Below are positions 56,301 to 64,000 of a stretch of DNA of 64,000 bases, piece by piece. The stretch lies in contig NC_060063.1 in the NCBI RefSeq assembly GCF_020283565.1, forward strand, positions 32,698,635 to 32,762,634, in the 5' to 3' direction. Source of the DNA: Trifolium pratense (taxonomy: Eukaryota; Streptophyta; Magnoliopsida; Fabales; Fabaceae). A program made the position numbers and the translations under genes. Within the stretch, counting starts at the first letter, position 1; each line of letters begins with the position of its first letter. The notes under the pieces were generated by a model. It had not been told where the DNA came from. It did not search any database and was given only the letters and a program-made list of their open reading frames with translations.

Positions 56301-57162
56301 ACACCACTTTTCCTCTACAAACTTCGGTCTTGTGGCCCAGCTTTCCACAATTCTTACACCTATCTCCTTTCTTCGGGCAATCATATGACATATGACCCCT
56401 TTCTCCACAGTTATAACAACTTCCATTCACCGGCTTCTTACCACCACTGGTATTCCCTTTACCGCGGTTGTCATAAGGTTTTCCGCGCTCTTGTCCTTTC
56501 CCTTTTCGGTCATTCGCAGCCTTGTAGTAGTTCACCTTAGCTCTACCATCCTCATCACAAATCCTACTCTTGTTCACAAGGGTCGCAAAATCCCTTATCT
56601 GCGAAAATCCAATCATATGCTTAATGTCTGGACGTAGACCACTTTCAAACTTCACACACTTGTCGTTCTCCGCTTCCAAAGTGTTGTAATGCGGGCTAAA
56701 CGCACACAAAGTCTCAAACTTGACGGCATAGTCAGCCACCGTCATATTCCCCTGTTTCAACTCCATGAATTCCACCACCTTCTTATTCTTCACATCCACA
56801 GGAAAATACTTAACCAAAAATTCTCTTTTAAACATTGCCCATGGTATAGCCATACCACCGGGTCCTAGCCTCAACTTAGCATTCTTCCACCACACATTCG
56901 CTTCCTCACGCAACACATATGTCCCAAGGGTTGTCTTCCCTTCCTCGGAACAATCCATTGCTTCAAAAATTATTTCAAGCTCCTCTAGCCACTTGTGAGC
57001 TCCATCCGGGTTGTAACCTCCGGTAAATGTTGGCGGTTTCTGCTTCATGAACCTTTCCAACCTCATCTCTACCTCTCTTCCAGGTTGATGATCTCTAACC
57101 ACAATGTTGGTGAGTGCGGCCAAACCCTCCGCAATCTGAGCATTCGTTCTCGCAGCAGCCAT
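53307..57162 (-). CDS. G3 Tekay Gag-Pol, main part (about 1,285 aa)
   Basis: A single continuous gag-pol frame. I start at the ATG at 57162, which matches the Tekay gag start; an upstream GTG at 57180 is less likely. Gag residues 1-240 are followed by three CCHC knuckles at about 249-262, 269-282 and 288-301, protease DTGATHSF at 342, reverse transcriptase about 549-715 with FIDDI at 664, RNase H about 809-922, and integrase with zinc finger and catalytic D1096, D1157 and E1193 (D-35-E). C2 interrupts it in the integrase C-terminal region at KASQS; the last five codons before the stop are C2 LTR. Otherwise intact. Confidence 0.95.
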
Positions 57163-57262
57163 GATTCCTGAACGAATCACAACTAGACGTTAGAAAGTAC
57201 TAACAGTGTTCCCTACACATGCTCATACGGGGAAAAGAAAAGTCCTAATTGGTTCACACGAA

Positions 57263-57281
57263 CCGACCTGCTCTGATACCA
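57263..57281 (-). promoter_or_regulatory. Primer-binding site of G3
   Basis: TGGTATCAGAGCAGGTCGG in element sense, four bases from the LTR. It has one A fewer than the G1 and G2 site (GCAGG instead of GCAAGG). Confidence 0.9.
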
Positions 57282-57285
57282 CTAT

Positions 57286-59644
57286 TGTAACACCCTAACC
57301 CGTACTACCCTTAAAAACGTAATTTTAAAAACTTTTTAACAAGTGTAAAGGCAGAGTGCCACGCGGTAATTAAAACACAAGCATACACACAGAGCATCAT
57401 GAAATTTAACATGAAAAGCAACAGCGGATTCCAATCAAACCAAGCATGCATATATATATATATATATATACATAAGCCATATTCATCCCTAAGGATGTCA
57501 CTTATACAAGAACTAGCATAACAAAAAGGTAACACCGATATACGATGAAATCCAAGCGTAAACCCCGACTCGATGTTACATTACCAGAGCATTCACTATT
57601 TACAAACTCTAGTCAAAAGCTAGTACTAAGAGGAGTAATCTATGCTAAGTCTCCTCACCAAAAGGTACTTCAACACCACGCTAGAACAGCAGTCTAAACG
57701 TCGGCACAATCCTCAGCCTGAATATCTGAACCCCCAAAGGTCCAGCAAATAACACAAAGCAGAGAGTTAGAAAACATAATCGCATATCATACGAGTATAA
57801 GAAAAGCCTTACACTTTCGAACTACATCATGCATATTCTAACTCACGCCAAAACATCGTACTAGACAATTATCAATTAATAAGGTTCAACACACTTCAAC
57901 CAGATAATGTCACATACCACTTATCAAATATATGCGCATTTACCCTAAGGTATCTAATGCCAATTAATTCACTGTCATGCCATCCCTAGACATAACTAAA
58001 TGCATGTGGTACCAAGATGTCTCACCAACGGTGGACCAAGAACAGTTTTATATCATGCTGGATATGTCGGAACTTACCGAACCATCTTATCTCCCTTGGA
58101 TAAGCCAAAACAGTTTTATATCCTGTTGGATAGCAGCTCTGGACTCATGGATTCATCTAATCCGATCCTCGGCTTCATTATGGACACATAATCCATTTTC
58201 GTTATTGGAACCCAAGTTTCCAATGTTCACATACAATCATGAATGCATGATTACTTTTAAACACATCAAATACATGACGCTATCTAGCTCGAAGCTATTC
58301 ATTCACTGATGCGGAAACACAATTCCAACATCTAACACATTAGGATAACACAATATCCTATCACTCAATTCATAATTATTCACATGATAATTATCTGCAT
58401 ACTCATTTTTATACACACAAGGTTTCATTTACACTTATGTCATAAAACATACATCATTCTCTTATCATTGCAAATTAATGCTAAAACATAACATTGCTCA
58501 CTTAAGCTACAACTTATTGCATACACGTTTATCAATCATATAACGATTAACAATAAGCATTAACAGTATCAACATGTATCAACAATCATGTAAGGATACT
58601 CTTAAACCATGTTACAAGTGCCTAATCACACTTACAACCATCAACAAGAATTGCTGTCACAGAGGCCTTCGCTAAGCGAAGCCTTAGCGAGACTTGGCGA
58701 ACCACACCAGGAAGTCACCTGCTCATGGCGAGCATTGGCGAGCTTCAACGAACTATTCGCTGAGCGAAGGCTTAGCGAGCCTAAGCGAACATCACCAGGG
58801 AATCACCTGCTCATAGCGAGCTTCGGCGAGATCCAGCGAACCTGTTCGCTACAGCGAACTCCTGGTCGCTTAGCGAACCACACCAGAACAGAATATCTGT
58901 TCTTGAGTTATCTAAGGCGGTTTAACCTCAAATCAACTCAAAAATTCATCCAAACATGTTATAAATTCATATAAACAGCCATTCCAAACATATATGGTAT
59001 CAAGGAACATTAATCATCCCTTCCAAACATCCAAATACCTCAAATAATCAAAATCAAGCCAATTTCTTGGGTTTTAAGCAACTTTCATAAACTTTCCAAA
59101 AATGATCCAAACACATACATATTCATCATGAAATCAAGCTAGTGATTAACACTTACAAAGTGATGATGAAGAACATCATACTCACATACAAAAGCTTATC
59201 AAAAGTCTAAAAGAAATTGAGTGGGAGAGTTCGGGAACGGAGACATAGACAATCTCCCCCCTCCTTGTCACTCAAGAATCATGAATTCTAATCTCTTACC
59301 TTAAGCAAAGATGATGATCCAAGCTTTCTCTCTTGATCAAACCCTAGCTCTTGTTCTATGGTTTTGCTCTTGTTCTTACTCACTCAAACTCAAAGAAATG
59401 AATTTATGATACTATTCATAAGTTGGACTTGCTACTTATACTACTTCTCATGTGTCATGAACCAAGCCCAAATGGCTTAGGCCCATGCCTCTCACGCCCC
59501 ATTAAGCCCAAAACAAGGTTCTCGCGCCTAATAACTTACGATCGGCTAAATAATTATTCGTCGCTCACTAAAATAATAAAAGCCAATTAATAAATAAAAT
59601 AACATTTAATAAAATATACGAATACGAAAAAATGGGTCGTTACA
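57286..59644 (-). repeat. 5' LTR of G3
   Basis: 2,359 bp, same as 38175-40531 apart from one extra TA dinucleotide in the microsatellite near 57451. It joins the interrupted G2 protease at TTGCT. Confidence 0.95.
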
Positions 59645-60683
59645 TTGCTCCCGTATCAATAATCGCAATTAAAGGAGTGTTATAGATGAAACATGTACCT
59701 CTAATGAGATTATCTCCCTGATCCGCATCATCTCCACTCAAGGAAAACACCTTTCCCATAGTCTTCTTCGGCTTCTTGCACATAGGACTCTTGTGACCCT
59801 CTTCACCACAATTGAAACAAGTCACCTTCACCTGACAAACATCCGACTTGTGTCCTAGCCTCCCACAATTGAAACACTTGTCCACCTTCTTTGGGCACTC
59901 ATAAGACTTATGACCCAACTCACCACACTTGTAGCATTGTCCACCACCTCTCTTCTTTCCACCACTAGTCTCAACAACCTTCTTCCCCTTGTCACCATAA
60001 GGCTTCCCACAGTCTTGACCTTTTCCTCTTTTGTCACTCATGGCCTTGTAGTAGTTAGTCTTGGCCTTTCCATCATCATCACAAATACGGCACTTATCCA
60101 CCAAAGTTGCAAAGTCTCGGATTTGAGAAAATCCAATAAGATGCTTGATGTCCGGGCGCAACCCACTTTCAAACTTGACACACTTGTCATTCTCAGCTTC
60201 CACGGTGTTGTAGTGTGGACTAAACGCACATAGCTCCTCAAACTTCACGGAATACTCCGCTACAGACATGTTCCCTTGCTTGAGCTCCATGAACTCCACC
60301 ACTTTCTTGTTCCTAATATCAGCCGGAAAGTACTTCCTCAAGAACTCTCCCTTGAACATCTCCCAAGTGATTACCACAACACCAACTCCCATCCTCAGCT
60401 TAGCATTCTTCCACCACTTGTTAGCTTCCTCACGAAGTACATAAGTACCCAAGGTCAACTTACTCTCCTCGGTACACCTCATAGCCTCAAAGACAATCTC
60501 AACTTCCTCTATCCACTTGACAGCAGCCTCTGGAGCATAGCCTCCAGTGAAAAGCTTCGGATTATGCTTCATGAACCGCTCAAACCTCATCTCATCTTCC
60601 CTCCCGGGTTGATGATCTCTAGCCACGATGTTGGTCAAAGTAGCTATCGCATCTGCCATCTGATTGTTAGCCCTTCCAGCCAT
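59645..60683 (-). CDS. G2 Tekay Gag with protease start, interrupted
   Basis: From the ATG at 60683: gag core residues 1-240, CCHC knuckles at 250-263, 270-283 and 289-302, then the protease start ending at DTGA (343-346). G3 is inserted at this exact point, so translation would run into the G3 LTR and stop. The other part of the polyprotein is at 34814-38174. The fragment itself has no stop or frameshift. Confidence 0.93.
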
Positions 60684-60796
60684 GATCCTGAACAACCAAT
60701 CAATTCCAAGAACAGACTTAGAAAGGTAATATCAACAGTGTTATCTCTACACAAGTTGAATATATGGGCAACTAATCCTAATTGGTTCCACATGAA

Positions 60797-60816
60797 CCGA
60801 CCTTGCTCTGATACCA
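60797..60816 (-). promoter_or_regulatory. Primer-binding site of G2
   Basis: TGGTATCAGAGCAAGGTCGG in element sense, four bases from the 5' LTR. Complementary to the 3' end of an initiator Met tRNA. Confidence 0.92.
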
Positions 60817-60820
60817 CTAT

Positions 60821-62753
60821 TGTAACACCCAAACCCCTTAAACGCGAATTTATTAAATATAAATAAATAAAACACTTAAGAAAATCTAGGCGTCACATGT
60901 TAATAATACAAACCACGACATAATTTAAAATCATGCTAGCACAGCGGAATTAAAAGCGAATAATTCTATACAACCCATCAAAAAGATATATAACATATAT
61001 CTAAGGAGTAGTCTACGCTAACTCCTCACCAAAAAGCGCACTACCACGAGCACGAGCAAGCCCTCTAACTCTGATCGGGATCCTCAACCTGAGAATCTGA
61101 ACCCCCAACGGTCCAGCACATAACACAAAGCATGAGAGTTAGATCACATAATCAAAATACAAGTGCAAGTAAAAGGGTACTTAAACACTTCTTCTATAAT
61201 CATGTATATATCATACATTCATCCATATCCATCAACAATCTACCATTCAATTATAAGTACATAAACACATATAATCGAATACTCACACAATCAATTATCA
61301 CAATTATCCAAGTATGTGTCACGTATCACTTATCACATAAATGTACACATATCCTAATGCATTCTAATGCGTCAACTTCATGCAATGTCACCCTAGACAT
61401 ATCTAATGCATGTGGTACCGTTTCGTCTTTATTAGAGTATCTCACCTCTAATATTCGTCTTTATCGGATAAATATAATCCGATATCCGTCTTTATTGGAA
61501 TATCCAATATACAACAACAAAATTCATGAATGCATGTATATGTTTTTCATGAATTCACCAACAATTATTTAGCATAAAGCTCGTCATTTACTATGTGGAA
61601 CACTATCCAACATACGTCATTATTAAGATTAACAAAACCTTAATATTCTTCATTTATACTTCATACATGATTAACAATCAATTAACGATTAGCAATGAGC
61701 ATTATAAGCATCAACATGCATCAACAATCATGTAAGAATACCATTATCATGAAGAATAAGACACTGATTTGAAACTACATGCAAAGGAAGATAGCAGATG
61801 AAAATTTGTGAAATCTGCAACATTTTCGCCTGAGGCGAAACATTTTCGCCTGGGGCGAAATAATTCTTGAAGTACTGGTTTGCTCACTGATCAATTTTCG
61901 CCTGGGGCGAAACATTTTCGCCTGGGGCGAAATAACTGCAGAATGAACTGGTTGCTCACTGACACATTTTCGCCTGGGGCGAAACATATTTCGCCTGGGG
62001 CGAAATTCTGGCGTTTTCTACACCAATGACCCAAAAATCCCATTTTTCATGTTATAAACCCCAAATAAGTTTATATTCAAGTGCAACAAGCATATCTAAA
62101 CACAAAAGGACAGTTCATTTCTCAGATCTACATCATAAACATCGAAAAAGTAAAGATTGAACACTTTTTCATCAAAACTCTCAAGAACACAAAGTTCTTG
62201 AGTTTAATCTTTCATAAACTCGTTTTTAACCATTATTTTCGTTCATTAACCATGTTAAAAGCATGTTAAACATATTAAGAACCTTAGAAACGATTTCCAT
62301 CAAGAAAATCCATTCCAAACTAAAACGAAAATGGGGTGGAGGAAGTTCGGGTGAGGAGAAATCGACATTCTCCCCTTCCTCGGATCACCCACGATTAAGG
62401 AAACTACTCTCATACCTGGATTCGAAGAAAACTCGACGAAGATCTCGAATCTCTAGCTTTTCTTCTTGCCCTAGCTCCTAAGCTCTCCTCTCTTCTCTCA
62501 AGAACACAAAACTATGAGTAAATGAAATGTTCTCTCCCTTGCTTCATGGCCATAAGGGCGCCACACACACACCTCACAAGGCCCATTGGGCCTCAAGCCC
62601 ATTGGCTTGGCCCAATAACACGATAACTCTCACTATCGCTTAATAACTAAAGTACTCGATAAATAACTCTAGTTATTAACTTAATTAAAATGCCACGTTA
62701 AATAAAATATTTTAACACATTAAAATTAATAATTTGAAAATTGGGTCGTTACA
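60821..62753 (-). repeat. 5' LTR of G2, with 185-bp deletion
   Basis: 1,933 bp. Compared with the 3' LTR it lacks about 185 bp (the segment at about 32870-33052 there), and AATTC occurs at both ends of the missing piece. It carries the six-hairpin array at about 61824-62006. A few single-base differences from the 3' LTR lie in and around the array. Confidence 0.95.
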
Positions 62754-62898
62754 ATTCATACTACCACTCCCCCTGAATTTGTGCATGATAGAGCACAAGC
62801 ATACAATGTAGTCAACCATAGGAACTACAACATCCTTGTAATAGCAGAAGCATTCAATCAGAGTGATCAACGCTTAATGGTTGTTGTAGACACACATG

Positions 62899-63330
62899 TG
62901 TGCATTCATAAATAAGCATGTACAAGTTACCCATATTTCTATGACTGTAACTATCTAAGTCACCCATATTGTTATGACTGTGACCCAAATCACCCATATT
63001 TCTATGATTGTGATCCTAAGCATAAAAGTCATCCATATTTCTATGATTATGACTAAGCACGATGAATCATCCATATTTCTATGACTATGATTATCATCAT
63101 GCCCTATGCTACAAGTTTAAATGCTTTTTGGAATTCTTGCATGCACATCACACAGAGTTGAAGGTAACATTTACTCCGCTCAGACATAGGCCTAGAAGAT
63201 TAACACATCGCAGGAAGAACCGCAACAACATACACACCAGATGTCAGCACATCTGTCCACACATCACGCAGATAGATCTAACATATCACAGATCACTACT
63301 AACTTGTACATGCTTATTTATGAATGCACA
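62899..63330. repeat. 30-bp perfect inverted repeat spanning the hairpin array
   Basis: Arms at 62899-62928 and 63301-63330 (TGTGCATTCATAAATAAGCA and its continuation against its complement). About 370 bp lie between them, including the five-hairpin array and the first tandem unit. Confidence 0.92.
62925..63092. repeat. Array of five hairpins with constant 16-nt loop and varying stems
   Basis: Hairpins at 62925-62952, 62959-62984, 62989-63014, 63027-63054 and 63065-63092. Stems are AGTTAC, GTCAC, ATCAC, AGTCAT and AATCAT, each paired perfectly with its complement. The 16-base loop is CCATATTTCTATGA(C/T)T in four copies; the second reads CCATATTGTTATGACT. Inside the loop CATA can pair with TATG (except that the second copy also keeps CATA/TATG around a changed centre). 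Confidence 0.93.
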
Positions 63331-63482
63331 TCATACAGAGCTGAAGGTAACATTTACTCCACTCAGACATAGGCCTAGAAGATTAACACATCGCAGGAAG
63401 AACCGCAACAACATACACACCAGATGTCAGCACATCTGTCCACACATCACGCAGATCGATCTAACATATCACAGATCACTCT
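63142..63482. repeat. Tandem duplication, 183-bp period
   Basis: Units start at 63142 and 63325 with TGCACATCA(C/T)ACAGAG and stay nearly identical for about 155 bp (differences such as CCGCTC/CCACTC and AGATAG/AGATCG). Each unit holds a small AGATGT/ACATCT hairpin with loop CAGC. The 28-bp end of the first period includes the right arm of the inverted repeat. Confidence 0.92.
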
Positions 63483-63590
63483 TCCCCCTTTTTAGCCACA
63501 AATTCTGACAAATAAAGTCAGTGTGCATTAAACAAAAGAACAGAGGCATAGAGGTACCATAACAGTATCAGAAGTGCAAGTTACATAACA

Positions 63591-63665
63591 GAGAGAACTA
63601 AACTCTCACAAAAGAACCACATAGGGAGAAATAAACTCCCACATACTGAGAAAAATAAATTCTCA
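63591..63665. repeat. Heptaloop hairpins, second cluster
   Basis: Hairpins at 63591-63607 (GAGAG, loop AACTAAA), 63624-63640 (GGGAG, loop AAATAAA) and 63647-63665 (TGAGAA, loop AAATAAA). They match those at 32528-32661 on the other side of G2, so the element carries at least seven. Confidence 0.85.
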
Positions 63666-64000
63666 CACATCAGATCAGGATGTCTAGACATCAGGCATGA
63701 CATCACACATCAGGAACATAGCACTCCCACAACCATCAAGCACGCTATCATAGCATAAGCTATCAGAACACATTATCAGGCTAGCTACACACTACTACTC
63801 CTCCTGAATAGCATTACTCCCCCTTAACACATGCATATATATATATAACACACACACTCCCCCTCAATACGAGCATAGAAGCATAAGAACAACAATACAA
63901 GCATAGAAGCATAAGAACAGCAACTTCACCAAATGTAAGAACATCAGTCCACACATTTGTCCACACACACACTGCTCCCCCTTATCATATATAAATCAAT

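Larger units (their letters stand above)
38175..59644 (-). mobile_element. G3: Tekay-type chromovirus, host of C2
   Basis: Flanked by the 5-bp duplication TTGCT (38170-38174 and 59645-59649), which falls in the DTGA-TH codons of the G2 protease. LTRs of 2,357 and 2,359 bp differ mainly by one TA unit in a microsatellite. Without C2 it would be about 9.2 kb, with a single gag-pol frame. It is a different subfamily from G2: the LTR starts and ends alike but much of the rest differs. Confidence 0.95.
32724..62753 (-). mobile_element. G2: Tekay-type chromovirus, host of G3 and C2
   Basis: Flanked by the 5-bp duplication ATTCA (32719-32723 and 62754-62758). It has 3' LTR 32724-34841, pol to 38174, G3 inserted at the protease, gag 59645-60683, primer site, and 5' LTR 60821-62753. 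Removing G3 leaves an element of about 8.5 kb. The LTRs differ by one 185-bp deletion and a handful of substitutions, so it is older than G3 and C2 but still young. Confidence 0.95.
31141..64000 (-). mobile_element. C3: Sirevirus-type copia element split by the G2 nest
   Basis: Only its 3' part is in view: the 3' LTR (about 31141-32309), then non-coding 3' region at 32310-32723, interrupted by G2, resuming at 62759 to the window edge. Assignment to Sirevirus rests on the LTR end plus CTCCCCCT polypurine-type motifs repeated through the 3' region (32312, 62767, 63827, 63857, 63975). Its coding region should lie right of the window. Confidence 0.75.
62759..64000 (-). other. 3' non-coding region of C3, upstream part
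   Basis: Resumes C3 after the ATTCA duplication. No gene; the 148-codon plus-strand frame at 63062-63508 is produced by the 183-bp duplication. It holds, from left: a polypurine motif (62767), one arm of a 30-bp inverted repeat, a five-hairpin array, a tandem duplication, heptaloop hairpins, then polypurine motifs at 63827, 63857 and 63975 and a TA run near 63836. Confidence 0.75.

Noticed and set aside
62925..63092. CRISPR-like repeat-spacer reading of the hairpin array
   Set aside because: Units are too short and variable, and the sequence is inside a plant retrotransposon. The constant part is a loop between complementary stems, not a direct repeat between spacers.
63062..63508. 148-codon ORF with an internally repeated protein
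   Set aside because: The repeat in the protein comes from the 183-bp DNA duplication in non-coding C3 sequence; unusual His/Arg/Thr composition and no domain.

Overview
This window is plant nuclear DNA made almost entirely of transposable elements; no intact ordinary host gene is visible. Gag-pol sequences of the Sirevirus (Ty1/copia), Tekay/Del chromovirus and Tat (Ty3/gypsy) lineages, L1-type LINE remnants, a Mutator-like element with a 9-bp target duplication, and exon fragments of a plant histone H2A gene and a phosphopantothenate-cysteine ligase gene all fit a flowering plant with a repeat-rich genome. A papilionoid legume is my guess from overall resemblance, not from a search. Element names used here: A, C1, C2, C3 (copia/Sirevirus type); G1, G2, G3 (Tekay type); G4 (another chromovirus); Tat.

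Left part (1-19.2 kb). The 5' LTR and gag of Sirevirus copy A (minus strand) lie beside a second, diverged LTR tail, and together they interrupt the reverse transcriptase of Tekay element G1 (plus strand). G1's damaged pol runs into an LTR (5030-11794) that is followed by a primer-binding site and gag leader, so one LTR sits between pol and gag. That LTR is split by C1 (6894-11493, target duplication GGTTA), a gag-only, pol-less Sirevirus with nearly identical LTRs. The gag leader after the LTR fuses in frame to a coiled-coil ORF that I assign to a decayed, reverse-oriented Tat element (to 19192) with frameshifted pol, two RNase H domains, an internal tandem array and one surviving LTR.

Middle part (19.2-29.1 kb). 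Two L1-type LINE remnants are followed by a mosaic of same-strand gene fragments (histone H2A with an intron, a lysine-rich exon, a ligase exon), a copia LTR relic, a C1-family solo LTR (duplication ATCCC), a truncated gypsy-like LTR, a Mutator-like element (27828-28950, duplication TTCAAGTTA) and a TC/TA microsatellite.

Right part (29.2-64 kb) is a nest five levels deep. G4 is interrupted by Sirevirus C3, C3 by Tekay G2 (duplication ATTCA, 32724-62753), G2 by Tekay G3 (duplication TTGCT, 38175-59644), and G3 by Sirevirus C2 (duplication GACTC, 41041-53306). C2 looks complete and very young: its 1.1-kb LTRs differ by one base in a G run, and gag, pol and a 914-codon third ORF are open. It also carries an antisense ORF with TATA and poly(A) motifs.

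The most unusual signals are non-coding. C3's 3' region carries two families of hairpins with constant loops and compensating stems. The Tekay LTRs carry a GC-rich hairpin cassette at a fixed offset whose content differs between elements with otherwise matching LTRs.
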